From NCBI RefSeq assembly GCF_009193175.1, contig NZ_VUKE01000001.1, positions 435,089 to 499,088 on the forward strand: DNA of 64,000 bases, in the 5' to 3' direction. Made by a program: the position numbers and the translations under genes. This document shows positions 18,099-29,075 of this stretch, in pieces; position 1 is the stretch's first letter; each line of letters starts with the position of its first letter. The DNA is from Georgenia ruanii. Lineage in GTDB: Bacteria; Actinomycetota; Actinomycetes; Actinomycetales; Actinomycetaceae. The notes beneath the pieces are model-generated. The model saw only the letters and a program-made list of their open reading frames with translations, had not been told where the DNA came from and made no database searches.

Positions 18099-18113
18099 CC
18101 GCGTCGAGGAGCG

Positions 18114-18133
18114 CGGCCGCCGTCCCGCGGCCG
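18114..18133. terminator. Bidirectional hairpin between purU and the UBP-finger gene
   Basis: CGGCCGC (18114-18120) pairs with GCGGCCG (18127-18133) around a 6-nt loop in the 37-bp gap between two convergent genes. It could end transcription on both strands; there is no U-tract. Confidence 0.5.
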
Positions 18134-18135
18134 GG

Positions 18136-18432
18136 CTAAGGGTGCGACGGAGCCGGTGGAGCCCCGTCCACCGCGAAGAGCAGCTGGTCCGGGAAGCACC
18201 ACCACCAGTCCTCGCCCGGCTCGTAGGAGCGGACGAGGGGGTGGTCGGGGTGCTCGCGCCAGTGGGCGCTGGCGTGACGGTTCGGGGAGCTGTCGCAGCA
18301 CCCCACGTGCCCGCAGCGCATGCACATCCGAAGGTGGACCCACCCAGCACCGATCCGCAGGCAGTCCTCGCACCCGGTGCTGGAGGGCTGGACGTCGGCA
18401 ACCGTGTCGAGATGGGTGCAGGTGTCGGCCAT
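18136..18432 (-). CDS. UBP-type zinc-finger protein (98 aa)
   Basis: The whole small protein is one zinc-finger of the ubiquitin-hydrolase type (zf-UBP). It runs CTHLD, CEDC, MCMRCGHVGCCDSSPNRHASAH, then HPLVRSYEPGEDWWWC. Bacterial stand-alone forms are widespread in actinobacteria, but their partner is unknown and no ubiquitin system is implied. An AGAGGA sequence lies about 8 nt before the ATG. Confidence 0.88.
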   Translation of the reverse strand: MADTCTHLDTVADVQPSSTGCEDCLRIGAGWVHLRMCMRCGHVGCCDSSPNRHASAHWREHPDHPLVRSYEPGEDWWWCFPDQLLFAVDGAPPAPSHP

Positions 18433-18823
18433 GATCAGTCCTCTCCCCTGAGCCGGTCGCTCGGACGGGTCGGCGCCGGCGGGCTCCCGGACGCCCCGCC
18501 CACACCCTGCAGCGCGCCCCTCCCGAGACGCCGCCAGAGCCCCGAGCGGCCGGTGAAGTTGTACGGACAGGACAACCTTCTCTCCGACACCGACGGCGCC
18601 GCACACCTCGCGCCAGCAGCCACCCTGATCGGCAGCCCACCGCCGCACGCTCGATCGTGCCCCGCCCGGAAGCAGAGGCACTCAGGCCGGGGCCTTTTGC
18701 CCGTCAGCCGGACCTTCTCGCCACGTCGGGCGCCGAAGCGTCGTGAATAGTCCCGGAGCCGGTGAATAATACCGGCACCGGGACAACGTTATTGTCCAAA
18801 ACTGACGTAAATTGGAGGGTCAG
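18433..18823. other. 391-bp divergent control region with two palindromes
   Basis: No gene is visible here. The right half is markedly AT-richer than its surroundings and contains two inverted repeats before the ROK regulator. GCCGGT-gaataat-ACCGGC lies at 18758-18776 and GGACAA-cgtta-TTGTCC at 18781-18797. The left half (18433-18700) is GC-rich and should hold the promoter of the UBP-finger gene on the minus strand. Confidence 0.6.
18781..18797. promoter_or_regulatory. Probable operator upstream of the ROK regulator
   Basis: The perfect inverted repeat GGACAA N5 TTGTCC lies 26 bp before the GTG start of the ROK gene. A second palindrome lies at 18758-18776. Dyads of this size in front of a ROK repressor gene usually mark autoregulation; binding is inferred. 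Confidence 0.55.
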
Positions 18824-20038
18824 GTGGCCCGCACAGAAGCGACCACCGCGGCGCCGTCCGTCACGGGCCCCCGCGGCCGCAACCAGCGGGCCGTGGTGCG
18901 CCTGCTCGGCGCGCGCGGCGCCCTGTCACGGGCGACGATCGCCCGCGCGCTGGAGCTCTCCCCCACCACCGTGGGCGGGATCGTCGCGGACCTCGTCGCC
19001 GACGGCACGATCGTGGAGAACCCGGCGGACCCCGCCGCGCGCGGACGCGGCCGTCCCGCCCGGACCTTCGGGCTGGCGCCGCGGGGCGGGGTCGTCGGGG
19101 GCGTGGACGTCGGGCGCAGCCACGTCCGCGCGGCCCTGGCGACCGCGGACGGCCAGGTCGTGGTCGAGCGCGAGGTGCCGCTCCCCCTCGGCCACTCCGG
19201 GCCGGAGACCACCCCCGTCGTGCTCGACCTGCTCGCGCAGCTCATCGCGGGGTCCGGGCGCGCGCCCGGCGACCTGCGCGCCGTCGGCCTGGGCCTGCCC
19301 GGGCCGGTGGAGCGCAGCACCCAGACAGTGGGACCGGGCACCATCCTCAGCGGCTGGGTCGGCTACGACATGGCCGGCGAGGTGGGCGCCCGGCTGGGCG
19401 TCCCGGCGGCCACGGACAACGACGCCAACCTGGCCATCCTGGCCGAGGCGCGCTGGGGGGCGGCCCGGGGCGTGCGCGACGCGGTCTATGTCAAGGTCTC
19501 CACCGGCATCGGGGCGGGGATGGTGCTCGACGGCCACCTGCACCGCGGCTTCGGCGGCACCGCCGGCGAGCTGGGCCACTCTCCCGTCGAGCCGGCTGGC
19601 GTGGTGTGCCGGTGCGGCAACCGCGGGTGCCTGGAGACGGTCGCGTCCGTCCCGTCCGCCCTCGAGATGCTCCGTCCCACGCTCGGGCCGGACCTGACGA
19701 TCGACCGGGTCATCGACGCCTCCGACGCCGGCGACCCCGCCTGCCGTCGGGTGATCGAGGACGTCGGGCGCCACGTCGGCCGCGGCGTCGCGCTGCTGGC
19801 CAACCTGGTCGACCCCGAGCTGATCCTGCTCGGCGGGCCGTTCGTCCGGGCCGGGGACGCGTTCCTCGGCGCCGTGCGCACCGGCCTGCGGCGCGACGCC
19901 ATCCCGTCCGTGGCCGCCAGGGCCCGCGTCGAGCGCGGCCTGCTGGGCGAGCGGGCGGCGGTGCTCGGCGCCCTCGCCCTCGCCCTCGAGGCGGCGCCGC
20001 TGCCGGGCGGCGCGGTCCCGGACAGCTCCGCCCGTTGA
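18824..20038 (+). CDS. ROK-family transcriptional regulator (404 aa)
   Basis: A winged-helix DNA-binding domain (residues about 18-75, LSRATIARALELSPTTVGGIV) precedes a ROK sugar-kinase-like fold. The fold has GVDVGRSHVRAAL, GLGLPGPV, DNDANLAILAEARWG and the zinc motif GHSPVEPAGVVCRCGNRGCLE. Such proteins repress sugar uptake genes and respond to free or phosphorylated sugars. The GTG at 18824 lies 6 nt after GGAGGG, which decides it over an upstream TTG. It immediately precedes a glucose-type ABC importer and is the likely local regulator. Confidence 0.92.
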   Translation: MARTEATTAAPSVTGPRGRNQRAVVRLLGARGALSRATIARALELSPTTVGGIVADLVADGTIVENPADPAARGRGRPARTFGLAPRGGVVGGVDVGRSHVRAALATADGQVVVEREVPLPLGHSGPETTPVVLDLLAQLIAGSGRAPGDLRAVGLGLPGPVERSTQTVGPGTILSGWVGYDMAGEVGARLGVPAATDNDANLAILAEARWGAARGVRDAVYVKVSTGIGAGMVLDGHLHRGFGGTAGELGHSPVEPAGVVCRCGNRGCLETVASVPSALEMLRPTLGPDLTIDRVIDASDAGDPACRRVIEDVGRHVGRGVALLANLVDPELILLGGPFVRAGDAFLGAVRTGLRRDAIPSVAARARVERGLLGERAAVLGALALALEAAPLPGGAVPDSSAR

Positions 20039-20105
20039 GCGGTACTGTGCGGTTCTGCTCGGGTTCGCGCTGGGCGTACCGCTCGCGCTACGCTCGGTGC
20101 ATCAC

Positions 20106-20121
20106 AAATCGACGACGATTT
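20106..20121. promoter_or_regulatory. Palindromic operator candidate upstream of the sugar ABC operon
   Basis: AAATCG-ACGA-CGATTT is a perfect dyad, followed by a further half-site-like CTCGTAAATCGG at 20122-20133. It lies downstream of a TACGCT -10-like box (20089-20094) and 128 bp before the binding-protein gene, in an AT-rich patch. Binding by the neighbouring ROK protein is a guess; the sequence differs from the dyad before the ROK gene itself. Confidence 0.5.
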
Positions 20122-20249
20122 CTCGTAAATCGGTGACAAAGCCCGGGACTGGCCCGACGATGAAGAACGGCCAGCTCGGCGACGACAGGCTGCGGCACGG
20201 CACCCCCGCCGTGCCGACGGGACGACGAAGTTTCGAAGGAGAGTGTCAG

Positions 20250-21533
20250 ATGCGACGGATCGCAGCGGTGGCCGGGATCGCGGCCGCCAGCCTCGTCCTC
20301 GCCGCGTGCAGTGGCGGGTCGGACAAGGCTGCCGGCGGCGACGCCAGCGGCAGCGGCGGCGGCGACGAGGTCGAGGTCTTCACCTGGTGGGCCCAGGGCT
20401 CGGAGAAGGCCGGCCTCGACGCGCTGGTGGACGTGTTCGGCCAGCAGCACGGCGACGTCAAGTTCGTCAACGGCGCGGTGGCCGGCGGCGCCGGCTCCGC
20501 CGCCAAGGACCTGCTGCAGTCGCGGCTGCAGGCCGGCGACCCGCCGGACACGTTCCAGGCCCACGCCGGCAAGGAGCTGACCGACTACATCAACGCCGCG
20601 CAGCTGGAGGACATCTCCAGCCTGTACGACGAGTTCAAGCTGCGCGACGCGTTCCCGCAGGACCTCGTCGACCTGCTCACCGTGGACGGCAAGATCTACT
20701 CGATCCCCTCCAACATCCACCGGTCGAACGTGGTGTGGGCCAACCCCGCGGTGCTCGAGGAGGCGGGGGTCGACCCGGCCGCCGTGCCCGCCGACATCGA
20801 CGCGTGGCTCGCCGACCTGGAGAAGGTCAAGGCGACCGGCAAGACGCCGCTGTCCGTGGCCACCACGTGGACCCAGGTGAACCTGCTCGAGACGGTCCTC
20901 ATGGCCGACCTGGGCGCCGAGGCCTACAACGGCCTGTGGGACGGGTCGACGGACTGGAAGGGCGCCGAGGTCACCGCGGCCCTGGAGGACTTCCAGAAGC
21001 TCATGAGCTACACCAACGCCGACCGCGACGGGCTGGACTGGCCCGAGGCCACCCAGATGGTCATCGACGGCAACGCCGCCTACAACGTCATGGGCGACTG
21101 GGCCGTCGCGGCGTTCGAGGAGCAGGACAAGGCCCGCGGCACCGACTTCGTCGACTTCCCCGTGCCCGGCAGCGACTCGATGTTCGGCTTCCTCGCCGAC
21201 TCCTTCACCCTCCCCGTCGGCGCCCCGCACCCGGACGGCGCCAAGGCGTGGCTGGAGACGGTGGGCTCCCTCGAGGGCCAGACGGCGTTCAACAAGGCCA
21301 AGGGTTCCATCCCGGCCCGCACCGACGCCAAGCCCTCGGACTTCTCCGAGTACCAGCAGAGCGCCATCGAGGCCTACGGCAAGGACAGCATCGTCCCGTC
21401 GCTCGCCCACGGCGCGGCCACGCCGGTCGCCGTGCTCAACGCGATCTCCGACGCCACGAGCAAGTTCACCACCGGCGCCTCGGACCTGGCCGCCTACCAG
21501 CAGGACCTGGCCAAGGCCGTCGCCGGTTCCTGA
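20250..21533 (+). CDS. Sugar ABC transporter substrate-binding lipoprotein, glucose/mannose type (427 aa)
   Basis: A lipoprotein signal with lipobox LVLAAC (Cys20) and a Gly/Ser linker lead to a family 1 solute-binding domain. The start of the domain, EVFTWWAQGSEKAGLDALVD, and the segment VAGGAGSAAKDLLQSRLQAG resemble glucose-binding proteins of the GtsA/Thermus type. Glucose or mannose is thus the best guess. The ATG at 20250 follows GAAGGAGA and gives the signal peptide directly, unlike the longer upstream ATG. A hairpin after the stop separates it from the permeases. Confidence 0.93.
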   Translation: MRRIAAVAGIAAASLVLAACSGGSDKAAGGDASGSGGGDEVEVFTWWAQGSEKAGLDALVDVFGQQHGDVKFVNGAVAGGAGSAAKDLLQSRLQAGDPPDTFQAHAGKELTDYINAAQLEDISSLYDEFKLRDAFPQDLVDLLTVDGKIYSIPSNIHRSNVVWANPAVLEEAGVDPAAVPADIDAWLADLEKVKATGKTPLSVATTWTQVNLLETVLMADLGAEAYNGLWDGSTDWKGAEVTAALEDFQKLMSYTNADRDGLDWPEATQMVIDGNAAYNVMGDWAVAAFEEQDKARGTDFVDFPVPGSDSMFGFLADSFTLPVGAPHPDGAKAWLETVGSLEGQTAFNKAKGSIPARTDAKPSDFSEYQQSAIEAYGKDSIVPSLAHGAATPVAVLNAISDATSKFTTGASDLAAYQQDLAKAVAGS

Positions 21534-21560
21534 CCCAGCTGCGCGCCCCGGCGCGCACCC

Positions 21561-21595
21561 CGACGGCGGGCGCTCCCCTACCGCGCCCGCCGTCG
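21561..21595 (+). promoter_or_regulatory. Intercistronic hairpin between binding protein and permease genes
   Basis: CGACGGCGGGCGC (21561-21573) and GCGCCCGCCGTCG (21583-21595) form a perfect 13-bp stem with a 9-nt loop, 28 nt after the binding-protein stop. In sugar ABC operons such hairpins often act as partial terminators or 3' stabilisers that keep binding protein in excess over permease. Confidence 0.65.
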
Positions 21596-21674
21596 GCCTC
21601 CCCGGACGCCGCGCGTCCCCACCCGGGCCCGGGCTCACCCGTGGCCGCCGCACCACCACCGCACAGGAGCGACT

Positions 21675-22577
21675 GTGAAGACCGTCAAGCGCTGGGGCCC
21701 CCCGCTGCTGCTGCTGGCCCCGTCCCTCCTCCTCGTCGGCGTGTTCGTCTACGGGTTGATCGTCGTCAACCTCCAGACCTCCCTCACGGACAGCCACACC
21801 GCCCAGCAGGCCACCGGGCAGGCGCCGACGGCGTTCGTCGCCGCCCAGAACTACCTCGACCTCCTGGGCTCGCCGGACTTCCAGCACTCGCTGAAGAACC
21901 TGCTGCTCTACACCGCGGTGTTCCTCGTCGGCACGATGGTCATCGGCTTCGTCTGGGCCTGGCTGCTGGAGCGCCCGGCGCGGGGCGAGGGCTTCTTCCG
22001 GTCCGTCTACCTCTTCCCGATGGCGGTCTCCTTCATCGCCTCCGGCGTGGTGTGGCGGTGGCTGCTGAACTCCAACGAGGGCGAGAGCGCCCTGGGCCTC
22101 AACCGCCTCTTCCAGATGGTCGGGCTCGACTTCCTCCAGAACCCCTGGTGGAACAACATCTCCGTCGGCATCGCCGCCATCGCCATCCCCGCGATCTGGC
22201 AGCTGTCCGGCTACGTCATGGCCCTGTTCCTGGCCGGCTTCCGGGGCATCCCGGAGGAGCTGCGCGAGGCGGCACGGATGGACGGCGCGAGCGAGTGGCA
22301 GCTGTACCGCCACGTCCTCTTCCCCCAGCTCTCCCCGGTGGCGCTGTCGGCGCTGATCATCATCGGCCACATGTCCCTCAAGGCGTTCGACCTGATCATG
22401 TCGATCTCCAAGCCGTCGAACTACCAGACCAAGGTGCCGGCGGTGGACATGTACGTCTTCAAGTCCAGCTACGACTACGCCAACGCGGCCGCGGTGGGCT
22501 CGATCCTGCTCATCATCGTCGCGGTGCTCGTGGTGCCCTACCTCATCCACACCTCACGGAAGGACGGCGGGCGATGA
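21675..22577 (+). CDS. Sugar ABC transporter permease, MalF/GtsB type (300 aa)
   Basis: Six membrane helices are recognisable, the first starting near residue 10 (WGPPLLLLAPSLLLVGVFVYG). The cytoplasmic EAA loop that docks the ATPase is EELREAARMDGASEWQLYRH near residue 200. The GTG start at 21675 follows CAGGAGCGACT. It overlaps the next permease by 4 nt. No ATPase gene follows, so the transporter must use a shared multi-sugar ATPase encoded elsewhere, as is usual in actinobacteria. Confidence 0.94.
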   Translation: MKTVKRWGPPLLLLAPSLLLVGVFVYGLIVVNLQTSLTDSHTAQQATGQAPTAFVAAQNYLDLLGSPDFQHSLKNLLLYTAVFLVGTMVIGFVWAWLLERPARGEGFFRSVYLFPMAVSFIASGVVWRWLLNSNEGESALGLNRLFQMVGLDFLQNPWWNNISVGIAAIAIPAIWQLSGYVMALFLAGFRGIPEELREAARMDGASEWQLYRHVLFPQLSPVALSALIIIGHMSLKAFDLIMSISKPSNYQTKVPAVDMYVFKSSYDYANAAAVGSILLIIVAVLVVPYLIHTSRKDGGR

Positions 22578-23476
22578 CCACCACCTCCACCACCGCCGCG
22601 CCGCTGGGCGACGTCGCCCGCGCGCCGCGCCCGAGCACCCGGCGCCCGGCGCCCGGTCGGTTCTCCGTGGCCCGGACCGTCCGCTACGCCCTGCTGCTCC
22701 TGTCCGTGGTCGTCGTGCTCATCCCCGTCTACGTCCTGCTGGTGACCAGCTTCAAGGGCACCGGCGACGCCTCGCCCGCCCGCGCGTGGGCCCTGCCGAC
22801 GCTGTGGACGCTGGACAACTGGCGGGCCGCGTGGGAGGCGCTGTCGCCGTCGATCTGGCGTTCGCTCCAGATGGTCGTCCCCGCCGCCGTCATCTCGGCC
22901 TTCCTCGGGTCGATGAACGGCTTCGTGCTCTCCCGGTGGAGCTTCAAGGGCGCGAACGTCGTCTTCACGCTGATCCTGTTCGGGATGTTCATCCCCTACC
23001 AGGCGGTGATGATCCCGCTGAACCAGATCGTGCTGGCCGTGGGCCTGCCCAGCGGCATCCCCACGCTGATCCTCCTGCACGTCATCTACGGCATCCCGAT
23101 CACCACCCTGATCTTCCGCAACTACTACGCGTCGGTGCCCAAGGAGCTCATCGAGGCCGCCCGGGTCGACGGCGCCGGGATGCTGCGCACCTACGCCTCG
23201 GTGGTGCTGCCGATCTCGATCCCGAGCTTCGTGGTGGTGCTGATCTGGCAGTTCACCTCGGCGTGGAACGACTACCTCTTCGCCGTCTTCTTCTCCTCGA
23301 GCCAGAACGGTCCGGTCACCCTGGCCCTGAACAACCTGGCCAACGGCGCGCTGCTGCAGAACTACGGCGTGTCCATGGCCGGCGCGCTGTTCGCCTCGCT
23401 GCCCACGCTGGTGGTGTACGTCATCCTGGGCAAGTACTTCGTGGGCGGGCTGATGTCGGGCTCCGTCAAGGGCTGA
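22574..23476 (+). CDS. Sugar ABC transporter permease, MalG/GtsC type (300 aa)
   Basis: After a basic 35-residue N-terminus come six membrane helices (first about 38-60, RYALLLLSVVVVLIPVYVLL). The EAA loop PKELIEAARVDGAGMLRTYA lies near residue 195. The C-terminal GKYFVGGLMSGSVKG is the family ending. The ATG overlaps the upstream permease stop (ATGA), so the two half-transporter subunits are made in equal amounts. Confidence 0.94.
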   Translation: MTTTSTTAAPLGDVARAPRPSTRRPAPGRFSVARTVRYALLLLSVVVVLIPVYVLLVTSFKGTGDASPARAWALPTLWTLDNWRAAWEALSPSIWRSLQMVVPAAVISAFLGSMNGFVLSRWSFKGANVVFTLILFGMFIPYQAVMIPLNQIVLAVGLPSGIPTLILLHVIYGIPITTLIFRNYYASVPKELIEAARVDGAGMLRTYASVVLPISIPSFVVVLIWQFTSAWNDYLFAVFFSSSQNGPVTLALNNLANGALLQNYGVSMAGALFASLPTLVVYVILGKYFVGGLMSGSVKG

Positions 23477-23529
23477 CGAACCCGCGTCCTGGGGCGGCCG
23501 CCCCCGGGCGCCACGCACGAGGAGGAGCG

Positions 23530-24390
23530 ATGACGACCACGCCGACCCGCGCCCGGGAGGCCGCCCGGCTCACTGCCCTGCGGGCGGCGTTCGGCGCGGG
23601 CGACCGCCTGGCCCCCGACCTCGCCGCCCGCTGGGCCCTGCGGGTCTGGTGCACCCTGCCCCGCAACGGCGGACGACGGCGGGACGAGCGCACCCAGCCG
23701 GGGACGACCTCCGCGGTGCGGCTGCCGGACGGGCGCCGGGTCGTCGTCGAGTGCTGGGGCGCGGGCGAGCCGGTCTACCTGGCGCACGGCTGGGGCGGGT
23801 GGCGCGGCCAGCTGGGCGCGTTCGTCGCCCCGCTCGTGGCCGCCGGACGGCGCGTGGTGGCCTTCGACGCCCCCAGCCACGGCGAGTCCCCGGCCGGACG
23901 CCTCGGGCCCCGGCGCAGCACCGCGGTGGAGATCGCCGAGGCGTTCGCGGCGGTGGCCGGCGTGCACGGCCCGCCGTCCGCCGTCGTCGCCCATTCCCTC
24001 GGGTGCACGACGACGGCCCTGGCCGTGCGCGACGGGCTGCCGGTCGGCCGGCTGGCACTGATCGCCCCCAGCGTGGGCGTCGACTCGATGACCGCCGGGC
24101 TCGCCCGCGCGCTGGGCTACGGCGAGCGGACCCGAACACGGTTCGAGCGCCGGCTCGAGGAGCTCGCCGGACGGCCGGTGCACGACTTCGACCTCACCAC
24201 GATGGCGCCGCCCACCCCCGCGCTCGTGATCCACGACCGCCACGACAAGGAGGTGCCCTACGCCGACGGCGAGCGCGTGGCCGGCGCCTGGCCGGCGGCG
24301 CGCCTGCACACCACCGAGACCCTCGGCCACCAGCGGATCCTGCGCGACCCGGGTGTCGTCGCGGAGGTCACCCGGTTCGTCGTTTCCTGA
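23530..24390 (+). CDS. Alpha/beta hydrolase (286 aa)
   Basis: The alpha/beta hydrolase fold is shown by the oxyanion-hole HGWGGW near residue 85, the nucleophile elbow AHSLGC near residue 158 and VIHDRHDKEVPYADG carrying the acid. The C-terminal TLGHQRILRD supplies the catalytic His. A strong GAGGAGC lies before the ATG. It follows the permease by 53 bp and may belong to the sugar operon; its substrate is unknown. Confidence 0.88.
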   Translation: MTTTPTRAREAARLTALRAAFGAGDRLAPDLAARWALRVWCTLPRNGGRRRDERTQPGTTSAVRLPDGRRVVVECWGAGEPVYLAHGWGGWRGQLGAFVAPLVAAGRRVVAFDAPSHGESPAGRLGPRRSTAVEIAEAFAAVAGVHGPPSAVVAHSLGCTTTALAVRDGLPVGRLALIAPSVGVDSMTAGLARALGYGERTRTRFERRLEELAGRPVHDFDLTTMAPPTPALVIHDRHDKEVPYADGERVAGAWPAARLHTTETLGHQRILRDPGVVAEVTRFVVS

Positions 24391-24545
24391 TCCGCCGGGA
24401 GCTGCCGCCCGGCGCCGACGCCCCGCCCCGCCGCACACCCTCTGTGCGACGCCCCGCCGCCCCGCACGCAGGGGACACCCCGCCCCACCACGGCACCGTC
24501 GGTGCCACGATGAGACCACGCGTCCTACGACGAGAGTGGGTCATC

Positions 24546-25232
24546 ATGAGCGCATCACCGCCCCCGGACCGCCCGGACGATCGCCCCGCCGACGGCGGGC
24601 CCCGCGACGACACCCCTCCGGCCGGTGCGCCTGGCCCCTACGCCCAGCCCACCGGCCCCGCCGGCCAGCCCGGACAGCAAGGGCCCGGCGCCCCGCCCGC
24701 CTACGGCCCGCCGGGCGAGCACGGCCAGCCCGGCTACGGCCAGCCCGGCTACGGCCAGCCCCAGTACGGCGCACCCCAGTACGGCCAACCGGGCCCCTAC
24801 GGCCAGTCCCAGTACGGCGCTCCGCAGTACGGCCAGCCCGGCGAGCCGTACGCCGGCACCCCGTACGGCGCCACCGCGCACGGCGGGCCGCGCAACGGGC
24901 TGGGCGTCGCCGCGCTGGTCATCGGCATCATCGCCGTGCTCCTCGCCTGGGTGCCGTTCGTCGGGCTGCTGGGCCTGGTCGGTGGCGTCGTCGCGATCAT
25001 CCTCGGCGCCGTGGCGCTGAGCCGGGTGGGCCGTGGCGAGGCGACCAACCGTTCGCAGTCCATCGCGGGCATCGTGCTCGGGGCCCTCGCCGTGCTGCTC
25101 GGCATCGGCTCGGCGATCTTCGGGTCGTTCCTCGTCTCGCAGGTGGTCGGCCCGGACTTCCAGCACTGCGTCGAGACGTACGGCAACAATCCCCAGGCGT
25201 TCCAGGACTGCATGCAACGATCAGGCTACTGA
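24546..25232 (+). CDS. DUF4190-domain membrane protein with Pro/Gly/Gln/Tyr-rich N-terminus (228 aa)
   Basis: About 115 residues of low-complexity sequence rich in PGYGQ and QYGAPQYGQ repeats precede a DUF4190 domain of two membrane helices. These are LGVAALVIGIIAVLLAWVPF and the following GLLGLVGGVVAIILGAVAL, with a third helix IAGIVLGALAVLLGIGSAIF. A short extracytoplasmic tail has two cysteines. The function of the family is unknown; the repetitive N-terminus is cytoplasmic and probably disordered. The ATG at 24546 is the first in frame next to GAGAGTGGG. Confidence 0.8.
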   Translation: MSASPPPDRPDDRPADGGPRDDTPPAGAPGPYAQPTGPAGQPGQQGPGAPPAYGPPGEHGQPGYGQPGYGQPQYGAPQYGQPGPYGQSQYGAPQYGQPGEPYAGTPYGATAHGGPRNGLGVAALVIGIIAVLLAWVPFVGLLGLVGGVVAIILGAVALSRVGRGEATNRSQSIAGIVLGALAVLLGIGSAIFGSFLVSQVVGPDFQHCVETYGNNPQAFQDCMQRSGY

Positions 25233-25245
25233 GCCCGACGACGAC

Positions 25246-25281
25246 GGCGCCCCGGTCCCCACGAGCGGGGACCGGGGCGCC
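25246..25281. terminator. Strong bidirectional terminator between the DUF4190 gene and mdh
   Basis: GGCGCCCCGGTCCCC (25246-25260) pairs perfectly with GGGGACCGGGGCGCC (25267-25281) around ACGAGC. It lies 13 nt after one stop codon and 30 nt from that of the convergent mdh gene. Confidence 0.85.
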
Positions 25282-25311
25282 CTCGGGCGACAGCCGGCGG
25301 GCTGCCGGGCG

Positions 25312-27621
<2,310 letters not shown>

Positions 27622-27624
27622 TTA

Positions 27625-27636
27625 CTCGACATCGAG
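27625..27636. promoter_or_regulatory. CTCGACATCGAG palindrome upstream of icd-mdh
   Basis: A perfect dyad (CTCGA-CA-TCGAG) in an AT-rich island 86 bp before the icd start. A close variant, CTCGACATCAAG, occurs before sucC. This suggests one regulator for TCA-cycle genes; none is identified here. Confidence 0.6.
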
Positions 27637-27713
27637 ATATTTCGGTGACCGGGCTCACCGCCCGGCCCCGGTGCCGGCGCCCGCGCCGGGGTCAGGCCAC
27701 GACGGCGCCGAAG

Positions 27714-28997
27714 TCAGGCCACCACGGCGTCGGCCGCCTTGCGGATCTCCACCCGGTCCACCCGGCGCCCGTCCAGCGCCGTGACGGTAAGGACGAGGTC
27801 ATCCCAGGTGACCGCGTCCCCCACGCGGGGCAGCCGGCCCAGGCGGGCCATGATGAAGCCACCGAGGGTGTCGAAGGGGCCCACGGGCAGCTCGCGGTCG
27901 AGCATCTTGGCCACCTCCGCTCGGCCGAGCAGACCGGCGACGTCCTCGGTGACGCCGTTGGCCACGAACTCCGGCGGCTCGCGGTCGTACTCGTCCTGGA
28001 TCTGCCCGACGAACTCCTCCACGCAGTCCTCCAGCGTGATGATCCCGTCGGTGCCGCCGTACTCGTCGACCACGACGGCGAGGTGGGCGTGGTTCTGCCG
28101 CATGACCGTCAGGGCGCTGAGCACGCGGGTGCCCGTGGGGAAGAAGGTGATGTCGCGGACCAGGTCACCGACCGTGCGCACTGCGGGGTCGGGGTGGATG
28201 AGGTCGCGGATGTGGATGAAACCGACGACGTCGTCGTCGTTCTCCCCGCGCACCGGGTAGCGGGAGTGCTCGAGGTCGCGCACGAGCGGCTGGGCCTCGG
28301 CGATCGGCATCCCGGCGTCGAGGAACTCCACCTCGGTGCGCGGGGTCATGATCTCCTGGACGGTGCGCTCGCCCACCGCGAGGAGGTCGACGACCATGTC
28401 GCGCTCCTGGACGCCGAGGGACTCGTGCTGGGCCACGAGCGAGCGCAGCTCCTCGGTGCCCATCGCCTCCTTCTGGGCGTTGGGGTCGCGTCCCAGCAGC
28501 CGCATGACCACGTTGACCGACGCGCCGAGCAGCCAGATGACCGGCCGCAGCACGGTGGCGATCCAGTCCAGGGGGGTGGCGACGGCGAGGGAGAACTTCT
28601 CGGCGCTCTGCATCGCCAGGCGCTTGGGCACCAGCTCACCGAAGACCAGCGAGAGGTAGGAGATCACCACCGTGGTGCCGACGAACGCGACGCCGTACGC
28701 CAGTCCGGACGGCACGCCCAGGCTCTGCAGGGGCGGGGCGACCGCCGGCGCGATCTGCGCGGCGCCGAAGGACGCGGAGAAGAACCCGGCGAGGGTCACA
28801 CCCACCTGGACGGCGGAGAGGAACCGGTTGGAGTCGGCCGTGAGCTTGGCGACCCGCGCCCCGGCGCCGCCGCGGCCGGCGAGCGTGCGCACCTGGCTCT
28901 CGCGGAGGGACACCAGCGCCATCTCCGAGGCCGAGAAGACCCCGCCCAGCAGCACGAAGAAGAGGACCAGGACGATGTTGAGGGCGAGCTCGCTCAC
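27714..28997 (-). CDS. CNNM/CorC-type membrane protein (hemolysin family) (427 aa)
   Basis: A DUF21 membrane domain with about four helices (residues 1-180, including FFVLLGGVFSASEMALVS and VVISYLSLVFGELVPKRLAM) is followed by two CBS domains. These are around EIMTPRTEVEFLDAG and LAVVVDEYGGTDGIITLED. A C-terminal CorC/HlyC transporter-associated domain completes it. Proteins of this layout export Mg2+ or other divalent cations; the name hemolysin is historical. The start is a GTG at 28997. It is followed on the same strand by icd at a distance of 175 bp, with no evident operon. Confidence 0.93.
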   Translation of the reverse strand: MSELALNIVLVLFFVLLGGVFSASEMALVSLRESQVRTLAGRGGAGARVAKLTADSNRFLSAVQVGVTLAGFFSASFGAAQIAPAVAPPLQSLGVPSGLAYGVAFVGTTVVISYLSLVFGELVPKRLAMQSAEKFSLAVATPLDWIATVLRPVIWLLGASVNVVMRLLGRDPNAQKEAMGTEELRSLVAQHESLGVQERDMVVDLLAVGERTVQEIMTPRTEVEFLDAGMPIAEAQPLVRDLEHSRYPVRGENDDDVVGFIHIRDLIHPDPAVRTVGDLVRDITFFPTGTRVLSALTVMRQNHAHLAVVVDEYGGTDGIITLEDCVEEFVGQIQDEYDREPPEFVANGVTEDVAGLLGRAEVAKMLDRELPVGPFDTLGGFIMARLGRLPRVGDAVTWDDLVLTVTALDGRRVDRVEIRKAADAVVA

Positions 28998-29075
28998 GCC
29001 GTCATCATCACACGCGGGGTCGCCCCGCCCCCGGTGAGGTGACCGCCCGGTCAGGGCGCCGGGGCCTCGCCTGCG

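Noticed and set aside
20243-23476. A very long open frame across the ABC operon in a second reading frame
   Set aside because: Its first two-thirds translate to Arg/Gly/Pro-rich low-complexity sequence typical of shifted frames in GC-rich DNA. Only the last 300 codons are a real gene (the second permease).
24660-24860. Short repeats in the DUF4190 gene as a possible CRISPR or satellite array
   Set aside because: They encode PGYGQ-type low-complexity protein in frame, vary in sequence and have no unique spacers.
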